Source of the DNA: Candidatus Woesearchaeota archaeon
GTDB taxonomy: Archaea; Nanobdellota; Nanobdellia; Woesearchaeales; GW2011-AR4
Length of the DNA stretch: 5,435 nucleotides
Assembly (NCBI GenBank): GCA_016185865.1
Contig: JACPMU010000016.1
Location: forward strand, 1 to 5,435
Direction of reading: 5' to 3'
Part shown: positions 1 through 4,578 of the stretch, piece after piece
Layout of the letters: the number at the start of each line of letters is the position of its first letter
Numbering within the stretch: position 1 is the first letter of the stretch
Notes under the pieces: model-generated
The model's input: only the letters and a program-made list of their open reading frames with translations
Told to the model about the DNA's origin: nothing
Databases searched by the model: none
Program-made: the position numbers and the translations under genes

Positions 1-1
1 T

Positions 2-532
2 TCATATGCTCTTGAGGGTCAGGGCTCTGAAAAGATAAAGGGAGCATCATTTGATGATCCACTAACAAGCCAAAAAGTTTGGGCATCATTGCTTGGCTCT
101 AGAAGATTTGGAACAGAGAATGCTATCCAATTAACTCCGGAGGAAGAGCAAAGGTGGAATAAGCTTACATCTGTTTTTACATGCGACTTTTGCTGCGGCG
201 GCCCAAACAGCGTGACAACAATCAACAGGTGCGGCTGTGCCCATTCTTATGCATGGCAGGGAATGGCAAAATTCTTCATAAGGTACTATCCAGATTATAC
301 TGATGAGCAGATACTTGGAGAGATGACAAAATGGAAAGGGCTTTGGTATCCGCAAGGAATGATACAGGATTATTTGGTGTATACAGGACAGCAGCCGGCA
401 ACAATACTTACCCATGGCGGCTCAATTGGAATAAGGCAGCAGTTCCTGCAGCAAGCTCCAAGCACTCAACAACAAACTCATGCAACAGCAACTCCATTAG
501 ATGACCTTCCTTCAATGGTGGGAGGCTGTTAA
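2..532 (+). CDS. Cys-rich protein with CDFCC and RCGCAH motifs and a DLPSMVGGC tail (5'-truncated)
   Basis: The reading frame is open from the window edge, so the true start lies outside and the 176 visible residues are the C-terminal part. The internal TTG at 89 is not a convincing start because sensible sequence continues upstream of it. Two cysteine clusters stand out: CDFCC (182-196) and RCGCAH (227-244), separated by a short Gly/Pro/Asn loop. A helical stretch rich in Trp and Tyr follows (FFIRYYPDYTDEQIL, then MTKWKGLWYPQGM). The spacing loosely recalls bacterial proteins with the PCYCGC motif, a family of unknown function, but I cannot claim homology. A Gln/Thr-rich low-complexity linker leads to the C-terminal DLPSMVGGC. 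The cysteines suggest a metal or redox centre. This is the first visible gene of the envelope operon and lies 45 bp before the next one. Product identity is unknown; that it is a real gene is near certain. Confidence 0.85.
   Translation, partial: SYALEGQGSEKIKGASFDDPLTSQKVWASLLGSRRFGTENAIQLTPEEEQRWNKLTSVFTCDFCCGGPNSVTTINRCGCAHSYAWQGMAKFFIRYYPDYTDEQILGEMTKWKGLWYPQGMIQDYLVYTGQQPATILTHGGSIGIRQQFLQQAPSTQQQTHATATPLDDLPSMVGGC
501..530 (+). repeat. Copy 1 of the DLPSMVGGC-coding 30-bp direct repeat
   Basis: This copy encodes DLPSMVGGC (503-529) at the very end of the first gene. It matches 741-770 at 27 of 30 positions, exactly 240 bp away. The three differences (520/760 G/A, 523/763 A/C, 526/766 C/T) are all third-codon positions and all synonymous. 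Confidence 0.9.
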
Positions 533-565
533 ATATCCAAATATTTATAAAACAATAAAAAATAC

Positions 566-573
566 AAGGAGGT
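566..573 (+). promoter_or_regulatory. Strong Shine-Dalgarno site
   Basis: AAGGAGGT lies four bases before the ATG at 578 and fixes the start of the small membrane peptide. It is the strongest ribosome binding site in the window, which suggests this peptide is made in quantity relative to its operon partners. Confidence 0.85.
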
Positions 574-577
574 AAAA

Positions 578-772
578 ATGAACAGGAATATTATAATTGT
601 GGTTGTGCTTGTTGTCTTGGTGCTGCTGACAGCAGTGCAGGCAATACAATTAAGCAGCCTTAAGACGAGCATAGCAACAGGAAAGGTAAGCGTTGGAAGC
701 GCGCCTGCACAAAGCGGCAACAGCCTTCCGTCAAACTTGAATGACCTTCCTTCAATGGTAGGCGGTTGTTAG
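578..772 (+). CDS. 64-residue single-helix membrane peptide with a DLPSMVGGC tail
   Basis: The start is set by a near-perfect Shine-Dalgarno site. Residues 4-20 are almost purely Ile/Val/Leu and form one transmembrane helix after a short basic N-terminus (MNRN), so an N-in, C-out orientation is expected. It could instead be an uncleaved signal anchor or a signal peptide ending near Ala-22. The rest is a flexible Ser/Gly/Ala-rich stalk ending in NDLPSMVGGC, with Cys-64, the last residue, as the only cysteine. The final nine residues are identical to those of the preceding, otherwise unrelated protein, so the tail is probably the functional part and the helix its membrane tether. I do not recognise a named family. 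The length, start context and conserved tail make a spurious ORF unlikely. The next gene starts 21 bp downstream. Confidence 0.85.
   Translation: MNRNIIIVVVLVVLVLLTAVQAIQLSSLKTSIATGKVSVGSAPAQSGNSLPSNLNDLPSMVGGC
741..770 (+). repeat. Copy 2 of the DLPSMVGGC-coding 30-bp direct repeat
   Basis: This copy encodes the same nine residues (743-769) at the end of the membrane peptide gene. The first 19 bases are identical to copy 1. The rest differs only at three silent positions, which points to selection on the peptide after an old duplication. Confidence 0.9.
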
Positions 773-784
773 TGAAAATTAATG

Positions 785-790
785 GGTGGT
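785..790 (+). promoter_or_regulatory. Shine-Dalgarno site that decides the lipoprotein start
   Basis: GGTGGT lies three bases before the ATG at 794 and inside the coding stretch that would follow the alternative ATG at 782. Having the ribosome site between the two ATGs favours the downstream start. Confidence 0.6.
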
Positions 791-793
791 AAA

Positions 794-997
794 ATGAAAA
801 TAAAAACAGCTATATTGTTAGTGTTAGTTTTTAGTGTTTTTTTGGCTGGCTGCACATCCAGCAATACAGACGGATATGCAACATACAACCAGCCTCAGCA
901 GGGGCAGTATGTCGGCGGAGGCTGCGGGGTTGCTCCGAATGCAGCTTATGAAGACACGCCAGTAGGATATCTAGACGCAAAAAATTCTCAATTGTAA
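794..997 (+). CDS. Small lipoprotein with a VGGGCG segment
   Basis: With the start at 794 the product has 67 residues: a basic n-region (MKIK), a hydrophobic core, and the lipobox LAGC with Cys-20 as the predicted lipid-attached residue. The in-frame ATG at 782 would add MGGK but lacks its own ribosome site. The mature part is short (48 residues), rich in Gln, Tyr and Gly, and contains YVGGGCGVAPNAAYEDTPVGYL. That VGGGC segment resembles the VGGC tails of the two upstream proteins, but here it is internal. The mature protein has two cysteines, the lipidated one and the one in the VGGGC segment. It would sit on the outer face of the cytoplasmic membrane, alongside the anchored redox proteins encoded downstream. 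No named family is recognised; the lipoprotein call is strong, the function unknown. Confidence 0.82.
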   Translation: MKIKTAILLVLVFSVFLAGCTSSNTDGYATYNQPQQGQYVGGGCGVAPNAAYEDTPVGYLDAKNSQL

Positions 998-1004
998 GAT
1001 AAAA

Positions 1005-1475
1005 ATGGAGCTTACAAAAAGAGAAAAGCGAAAGCTTAGGCTTGAAAAGCTAAGAGAAGAAAGCAAAGAAGCTCAGGAAGAGCATGAGCAAAAGCTTGAG
1101 CACCAACAGCAAGCACAAGAGCAGCATTCCAAAGGAAGCAAATCAAAATATTATATTATTGTATCTATTATCGGCATCATTATTCTTGCAGTGTCTGCCT
1201 ACTCTGTTTACTCGCTCAAGAAGCCGGGCCCATATGACAATTTTGCAAAATGCATAAGCGAAAAAGGCGCTGTAATGTACGGCGCAATGGACTGGTGCAA
1301 GTACACCCAGGGGCAAAAGGGAATGTTTGGAAAGTCTTTCAAATTCATAAACTATCACGAATTTGACGAATTGCCAGGAATAAAGAAAACGCCCACATGG
1401 GTTATAAACGGCGCATGGCATGAAAACGTCCAGTCCTTTGAAAAATTAGCGGCGCTTACAGGCTGCAAGTTATGA
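1005..1475 (+). CDS. Membrane-anchored thioredoxin-fold protein with a CKYT active site
   Basis: Residues 1-45 are a highly charged Lys/Glu/Gln helix, probably coiled coil and cytoplasmic. Residues 49-69 form one transmembrane segment. Residues 76-156 are a small thioredoxin-like domain facing out. The domain closely resembles the one fused to VKOR, or free-standing, in many archaea: it has AKC-x-SEKGA at 82-90, W97-C98-K-Y-T101 where that family normally has WCxxC, the cis-proline motif TPTW (Pro-130), and the terminal SFEKLAALTGC (Cys-154). The second active-site cysteine is Thr-101, so it cannot work as an ordinary dithiol oxidoreductase. Cys-83 and Cys-154 are retained. It may instead form mixed disulfides, bind a ligand, or isomerise. 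No clear ribosome site precedes the ATG, which follows the previous stop by seven bases. Its stop overlaps the next start (ATGA), implying coupled translation. The fold call is strong; the exact role is unknown. Confidence 0.85.
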   Translation: MELTKREKRKLRLEKLREESKEAQEEHEQKLEHQQQAQEQHSKGSKSKYYIIVSIIGIIILAVSAYSVYSLKKPGPYDNFAKCISEKGAVMYGAMDWCKYTQGQKGMFGKSFKFINYHEFDELPGIKKTPTWVINGAWHENVQSFEKLAALTGCKL

Positions 1476-2434
1476 GCAAAATGGACCCTGAAAAAAAGAG
1501 GCTTAAGGCGATTTCCAAGAAGCTGAACCTTGAAAATATTTTCATCGGAATAACCATTTTGCTTGGGATAGTGGTGATTTTAAACATTTTTTTGACTTAT
1601 AATTTAAACAAAGACATAAAAAAAAGTGCGGAAGCAGCCCAAGAAAGTTTAAAGCCTGCAAAAATTGAGCTTACATTAATTAAGAATTCTAAATGCAATG
1701 ATTGCTTTGACATTTCAACAATTGTAAGCCATGTAAAAAATGCTAATGTAATCATAACCAAAGAAGCAATGTTTGAGTTTGACTCAAAAGAAGGCAAAGC
1801 AATAACAAGCAAATATGATATCGAAAAAATTCCAACTGTTGTTATAACAGGCGAAATTGAAAAAGTAAATATTCAAGGGCTGGAAAAAACCGAGGATGCG
1901 CTTTTGTTCAAGCAGGCAAATCCCCCTTACACAAGCACAGCAACCGGAAAAATAGAGGGAAGGGTTGTGCTGTATCATTTAAAGGATGCTTCGTGCCAAA
2001 AGTGCAGCGACTTGAATGTTTTGATAAGCCAGATCACTAATCCTCCATTCATCAACCTTACAACAGGAAAATTAAGGGGAATTGTGAATATTGTTTATTT
2101 GACCGATAAGAGCTGCACAGAGTGCTACAATGCAAGCCAGCACAGGGAAATACTTGCAAATGCCCAAGGCTTTGCAGTAAAGCTTGAAAAGGAAGAAACT
2201 TATGACATAAGCGATGCCAAAGGAAAAGAATTGATTGCAAAATACAATATAACGCAAGTGCCTACTGTCATTTTGTCCGATGAAATCAGCGCTTATCCCT
2301 CAAGCGCAGGCTTAAAGCAGTTCTATTCCGTTGAGAATGATGGCTTTTATGTTTTCAGGCTGCTGTCAGTTGTGGGAACTTACAAAGACTTGTCAACAGG
2401 CCAGATTGTAAAGCCTGCAGAAGAAACACAATGA
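1472..2434 (+). CDS. Membrane-anchored multi-CxxC thioredoxin-like protein
   Basis: This 320-residue protein has a basic cytoplasmic N-terminus, a transmembrane helix at about 23-43 and a large outward-facing part. The latter carries three CxxC motifs: CNDC (Cys-75/78), CQKC (Cys-175/178) and CTEC (Cys-215/218). Each follows a hydrophobic beta strand, as in thioredoxin and glutaredoxin folds. The first and third are followed by a cis-proline motif (KIPTVVI, Pro-121; QVPTVIL, Pro-264), so they look like complete thioredoxin-like domains. The middle CxxC has only about 37 residues before the third and looks like a half domain or a degenerate copy. All cysteines of the protein lie in these motifs. 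It begins inside the preceding gene's stop (ATGA) and ends overlapping the next start the same way. A multi-step disulfide relay or metal-transfer protein is plausible. The family name is not recognised. Confidence 0.85.
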   Translation: MSKMDPEKKRLKAISKKLNLENIFIGITILLGIVVILNIFLTYNLNKDIKKSAEAAQESLKPAKIELTLIKNSKCNDCFDISTIVSHVKNANVIITKEAMFEFDSKEGKAITSKYDIEKIPTVVITGEIEKVNIQGLEKTEDALLFKQANPPYTSTATGKIEGRVVLYHLKDASCQKCSDLNVLISQITNPPFINLTTGKLRGIVNIVYLTDKSCTECYNASQHREILANAQGFAVKLEKEETYDISDAKGKELIAKYNITQVPTVILSDEISAYPSSAGLKQFYSVENDGFYVFRLLSVVGTYKDLSTGQIVKPAEETQ

Positions 2435-2994
2435 GAAAAAAAGACATTGTTTTTTATGTTTTGATTTTAATATTGGTAGTTTTATTCCTCTGGCAGTGGC
2501 TTTCAAAAGGAGCTTTAATAAGCCAGTTAAGCAAAGCTCAGAATCATAACAGCCAACTGCAGTTATTAAGCGGAATAGGGCCGCTTGCCTCAACGCATAT
2601 ACACGCAGATGTCAAAGTATACATCAACAGCCAATCAATTGATTTTTCCCAAAGAAAATACCAGCTTGCCACAAGCTTCATACATTTTGAAGAGGGCATT
2701 GGGGATGTTGTGCATGTTCATGCGACCGGCATGACAATGGGGCATTTGTTCAAGTCATTAAAAGGGGACATAAGCAATAACTGCGTTGCTCTTGAAAAAC
2801 AAAATTACTGCAATGAAAATGAAAATAAATTGAAGTTTTACGTCAATGGCAAACTGAACAATGAATTTTCAACTTATGTTATCCACGATTTGGACAGGAT
2901 ACTGGTTTCTTACGGAAGCGAAAATGAAGCGGAAATACAAAATCAGCTGGGTTCTATAACAAATCTTGCGCCAAGGTACAGCGCAGAGGGTTAA
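2431..2994 (+). CDS. Membrane-anchored His-rich protein, probable metal-binding
   Basis: The 187-residue product has one N-terminal transmembrane helix (about 7-23) and an outward-facing domain. Histidines cluster in recognisable spots: HIHAD (His-56, His-58), FIHFEEG (His-85), VHVHATGMTMGHLF (His-95, His-97, His-105) and IHDLD (His-152). Two cysteines (118 and 127) bracket a short loop. Archaeal and bacterial hypothetical proteins with paired HxH motifs followed by a T-x-G-x-F/L-F segment look similar and are suspected metal binders, but I know of no firm biochemical assignment. Copper or another soft metal would fit the cysteine-rich neighbours; this is inference. The start overlaps the upstream stop (ATGA), and this is the last gene before a T-rich terminator. 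It is a real gene with a tentative function. Confidence 0.82.
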   Translation: MRKKDIVFYVLILILVVLFLWQWLSKGALISQLSKAQNHNSQLQLLSGIGPLASTHIHADVKVYINSQSIDFSQRKYQLATSFIHFEEGIGDVVHVHATGMTMGHLFKSLKGDISNNCVALEKQNYCNENENKLKFYVNGKLNNEFSTYVIHDLDRILVSYGSENEAEIQNQLGSITNLAPRYSAEG

Positions 2995-2995
2995 G

Positions 2996-3028
2996 ATTTT
3001 TTCGTTTTTGAAATAATTTTTATTTATT
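2996..3028 (+). terminator. T-rich terminator of the envelope operon
   Basis: Immediately after the stop codon come several T runs (2997-3002, 3005-3009, 3017-3021) without a preceding GC-rich stem. This is the usual form of intrinsic termination signal in archaea. Confidence 0.55.
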
Positions 3029-3138
3029 GAAAGTGCCCTATTGTCTAGGCAAACAGTAAAAAATTAATTAACTAAAGTAAAGCTTTAACAAAAACATTAT
3101 AAAAAATTTCAATCCGCCTTCGGCAAACTTTTGTGCTC

Positions 3139-3169
3139 GGCGAAACTTTTTCTGCCATTAAGTTTCGCC
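3139..3169. repeat. Perfect 10-bp inverted repeat
   Basis: GGCGAAACTT (3139-3148) and AAGTTTCGCC (3160-3169) are perfect reverse complements around an 11-base loop. Just upstream, CGGCAAACTTTT (3121-3132) is an imperfect direct copy of the left arm region (3138-3150). The patch is more GC-rich than its surroundings. It could be a degenerate repeat element or a structured transcript end. Confidence 0.6.
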
Positions 3170-3202
3170 TCGCCTATAAATATTACAAAATTTAGTAAAA
3201 AC

Positions 3203-3216
3203 AAAACCTTTAAATA
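3203..3216 (+). promoter_or_regulatory. BRE/TATA promoter of the winged-helix gene
   Basis: TTTAAATA (3209-3216) is preceded by an A-rich BRE-like AAAACC. With normal archaeal spacing, transcription would begin near 3237-3242 and leave a leader of about 80 bases. A second TATA-like stretch (CTATAAATATT, from 3174) is a weaker alternative. Confidence 0.55.
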
Positions 3217-3250
3217 CTACCTATCTTATGTAAAATATATTCTGAAACAG

Positions 3251-3285
3251 ATATGTCGGTAAATGCTTCACATTTCCGAACATAT
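3251..3285 (+). promoter_or_regulatory. Long imperfect palindrome in the leader
   Basis: The arms pair as ATATGT/ACATAT (3251-3256 with 3280-3285), CGG/CCG (3257-3259 with 3276-3278) and AAATG/CATTT (3261-3265 with 3271-3275). The loop is CTTCA, and one base is bulged on each side (3260, 3279). It lies 10-45 bp downstream of the inferred start of transcription, so it may be an RNA hairpin or the operator of the regulator encoded just after it. Confidence 0.5.
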
Positions 3286-3304
3286 TAAAAATCAAGATTT
3301 TTAA
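3285..3304 (+). promoter_or_regulatory. Perfect 9+2+9 palindrome before the start codon
   Basis: TTAAAAATC (3285-3293) and GATTTTTAA (3296-3304) are exact reverse complements separated by AA. A perfect palindrome of this size next to a winged-helix regulator gene is a good autoregulatory operator candidate, although its low complexity raises the chance of coincidence. Confidence 0.45.
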
Positions 3305-3323
3305 CACTTTGGGGGTTGTGTTG

Positions 3324-3593
3324 ATGGCTAATAAAGAAATATTCAATGTATTTTTCCGGGAGAAGCCAGCCATGATGCTGGTTGAGCTGAAAAACGCTAA
3401 AAACGAAATCTATGCTTCCTCAATAGCAAAGACAGTTGACTGCACTTATTCCCACGTTGTTAAAATACTGCAGGAGATGCAGAAAGCAGGCCTTATTAAT
3501 TTTGAAAAGCAAGGCAGATTAAAGCTTTTGACACTGACAAAAACAGGCCAGGAAGTCGCTGACAAGATAGATGGCATAAGGACGATATTGTGA
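3324..3593 (+). CDS. Small winged-helix (MarR-like) transcriptional regulator
   Basis: This 89-residue protein is nearly all one winged helix-turn-helix domain. Residues 13-30 form the first helices (AMMLVELKNAKNEIYASS). SSIAKTVDCTYSHVVKILQEMQKAGLI is the helix-turn-helix with the recognition helix, and FEKQGRLKLLTLTKTGQEVA is the wing and following helix. Similar short regulators are common in archaea. I chose the ATG at 3324 because the G-rich ribosome site (GGGGG at 3311-3315) precedes it; a TTG at 3309 would place that site inside the coding region. No sensor domain is present, so it probably responds through its own abundance, a cysteine (Cys-39) or a partner. The two palindromes in its leader suggest autoregulation. 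It runs convergently into the next gene with no bases between the stop codons. Confidence 0.82.
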   Translation: MANKEIFNVFFREKPAMMLVELKNAKNEIYASSIAKTVDCTYSHVVKILQEMQKAGLINFEKQGRLKLLTLTKTGQEVADKIDGIRTIL

Positions 3594-3929
3594 TTATGTT
3601 GTCACTTTAACTTTCAATTTCTGTTTATTAATCTCTTCTTGGATCAATTTCTTTGAAATATCTACATCTAAATCAATCAACTTCTTTACAAGCGGACTGC
3701 TCATATTTAGTTTGTACAGCTCTGCTCTTCCAATCCTTCTTGTTTTAACTACAATTCCAAGTTTTACCACGTCTTTCCAGAACCCATGCAGCGTGCTCCA
3801 CCCAATGTCAGAGTTTTTTGCTATGTCTGTCAAGCTGTAGTCAAACTCCCTGTTGTCTAGGAAGAAATCTATAACTTTAACTATCGGAGAATCCCCAAAT
3901 ACAACTCTAAAAGATGATTTGTATTCCAT
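3594..3929 (-). CDS. Archaeal winged-helix regulator, third gene of the TA operon
   Basis: The 111-residue product begins MEYKSSFRVVFGDSPIVKVIDFFLDNREFDYSLTDIAKNSDIGWSTLHGFW (shown here only to indicate the fold order): an initial helix and strand, then the helix-turn-helix around YSLTDIAKNSDIGWSTL, then the wing KTRRIGRAELYKLN, and a C-terminal amphipathic Lys-rich helix that may dimerise. Regulators of this type are abundant in Woesearchaeota-like genomes; this is from memory of the family, not a search. It starts 20 bp after the toxin stop, with no Shine-Dalgarno site. An A/T-rich TATA-like stretch lies about 25 bp upstream, over the toxin's last codons, so it may be read through from the toxin or have its own leaderless start. 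A role in repressing the toxin-antitoxin promoter is possible but unproven. Confidence 0.82.
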   Translation of the reverse strand: MEYKSSFRVVFGDSPIVKVIDFFLDNREFDYSLTDIAKNSDIGWSTLHGFWKDVVKLGIVVKTRRIGRAELYKLNMSSPLVKKLIDLDVDISKKLIQEEINKQKLKVKVTT

Positions 3930-3949
3930 AATTTGGATATTTTAGGATT

Positions 3950-4285
3950 TTATATTTCAAACAAGTCATTTATCTTTCTAATCAATTCTTTATGGGTATT
4001 TTTTGATATTTTTGCAACCTTTTTGACAGCCAAATCTTTCAAGAAAGTGTGTATCTGCCAGTGTTTTATCTTGCTTTTAAGCGGCAAATTCCCTTCTTCA
4101 AATCCCTCAATAAGTATGCCTTCGCTTTTTGGGTTGCTTGTTATGGCGCAGCCGATTATATCTTCTCCTTTTTCTGCAAGCACTACCATTGGGCGCTTTT
4201 TGGCATTAATTAAATCAGAGAAAGGAAAGCTTATTATCACTACATCCCCTTTAGAGAACTTTGAATCATAATTTTTTTCTGACAT
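3950..4285 (-). CDS. PemK/MazF-family toxin
   Basis: Members of this family are usually ribosome-independent mRNA interferases that cut at short sequences. The 111 residues match the usual length and landmarks: FSKGDVVIISFPFSD (about 9-23) is the first strand pair of the PemK fold, KKRPMVVL (29-36) is the hallmark following strand, and AITSN (48-52), a Gly-rich loop (EEGNLPLKSKIK) and a C-terminal helix ending in INDLFEI follow. It lies downstream of an AbrB/MazE-like antitoxin, the standard order for this family. No ribosome site is visible upstream of the ATG at 4285-4283. An out-of-frame ATG at 4292-4290 opens an eight-codon frame that overlaps the toxin start. The start codon also sits in the loop of a 14-bp hairpin. 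Both features would reduce toxin translation. The gene looks intact. Confidence 0.9.
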   Translation of the reverse strand: MSEKNYDSKFSKGDVVIISFPFSDLINAKKRPMVVLAEKGEDIIGCAITSNPKSEGILIEGFEEGNLPLKSKIKHWQIHTFLKDLAVKKVAKISKNTHKELIRKINDLFEI

Positions 4286-4304
4286 TTTTCATTCAAAGTT
4301 CTCT
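4253..4304 (-). promoter_or_regulatory. Hairpin II: 14-bp stem enclosing the toxin start codon
   Basis: AGAGAACTTTGAAT (4253-4266) and ATTCAAAGTTCTCT (4291-4304) are perfect reverse complements. In the toxin mRNA they would form a 14-bp stem with a 24-base loop holding the start codon (4283-4285). One arm lies inside toxin codons for SKFS and the other upstream. This arrangement should hinder initiation. Confidence 0.7.
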
Positions 4305-4305
4305 T

Positions 4306-4344
4306 AGAGAATTTTGACAATAATACTAAAATTCAAAATTCTCT
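4306..4344 (-). promoter_or_regulatory. Hairpin I: 12-bp stem after the antitoxin stop
   Basis: AGAGAATTTTGA (4306-4317) and TCAAAATTCTCT (4333-4344) are perfect reverse complements with a 15-base loop. The stem begins directly after the antitoxin stop codon (4345-4347) and ends one base before hairpin II. It could slow transcription, stabilise the antitoxin message, or be a regulator binding site. Confidence 0.7.
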
Positions 4345-4578
4345 TTAGAGTACATCATCCCACCGCTCATCATAAGGATTGTCCCAAGTTTTCTTTAGCG
4401 ATGTTTCACTAAGCAGCATAAGGAGATGCTTTTCGCTGACTTTTACAGGCTTGATTGTTATCCTATCCTTATCTTCGCTTATTAGCAGCTTTGAGCCCTT
4501 GCCTATATTAAAAAACTCCCTCAGCTTCTTAGGTATTACAATCTGCCCCTTTTCGCCTACTGTAATTAACTCAGTCAT
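4345..4578 (-). CDS. AbrB/MazE-like antitoxin
   Basis: The first 45 residues are a SpoVT-AbrB DNA-binding domain: VGEKGQIVIPKKLREFFNIGKGSKLLISEDKDRITIKP has the characteristic G-Q-I-x-I-P-K-x-L-R core and the swapped-hairpin strand pattern. The remaining 30 or so residues (LMLLSETSLKKTWDNPYDERWDDVL) form an acidic, Trp-containing tail. This is the kind of flexible segment that binds and neutralises a MazF partner. The 77-residue length is normal. The gene precedes the PemK-like toxin by 59 bp on the same strand. The TATA box lies about 25 bp before the ATG, so the transcript should be leaderless and start at or next to the initiation codon. A palindrome in that gap suggests that this protein, alone or with the toxin, represses its own operon. 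Confidence 0.9.
   Translation of the reverse strand: MTELITVGEKGQIVIPKKLREFFNIGKGSKLLISEDKDRITIKPVKVSEKHLLMLLSETSLKKTWDNPYDERWDDVL

Larger units (their letters stand above)
2995..3323. other. 329-bp intergenic region
   Basis: No credible gene lies here. In order it holds T-rich terminator tracts, an AT-rich stretch with nothing clear (about 3030-3110), a GC-richer palindromic patch (3115-3175), a TATA box with BRE, and two palindromes just before the winged-helix gene. Confidence 0.7.

Noticed and set aside
131..415. Minus-strand ORF of 94 codons
   Set aside because: It is a shadow of the Cys-rich gene; its cysteines come from the opposite strand's codons and no start context is present.
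503..529. DLPSMVGGC as a sortase LPxTG-type signal or a lipobox
   Set aside because: A sorting signal needs a hydrophobic helix and basic residues after the motif, but the protein ends at the cysteine. A lipobox needs a signal peptide directly before it, which is absent.
503..529. GGC tail as a ThiS/MoaD-like sulfur carrier end
   Set aside because: Those carriers are cytoplasmic ubiquitin-like folds. Here the tail sits on a membrane-tethered stalk and on a Cys-rich protein without that fold.
544..551. TTTATAAA as a promoter for the 64-residue peptide
   Set aside because: Normal spacing would start the transcript inside the ribosome binding site (566-573), so internal operon transcription is more likely.
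1143..1421. Minus-strand ORF opposite the thioredoxin-like gene
   Set aside because: The plus strand encodes a clear thioredoxin fold with an anchored helix and coupled neighbours.
3933..4271. Plus-strand ORF of 112 codons
   Set aside because: It is the complement of the PemK-like toxin, which has clear family motifs and operon context.
4253..4350. Repeated TTCAAARTTCTCT sites as a CRISPR array
   Set aside because: The copies are short, occur in both orientations and are unevenly spaced, as in hairpins or operators.
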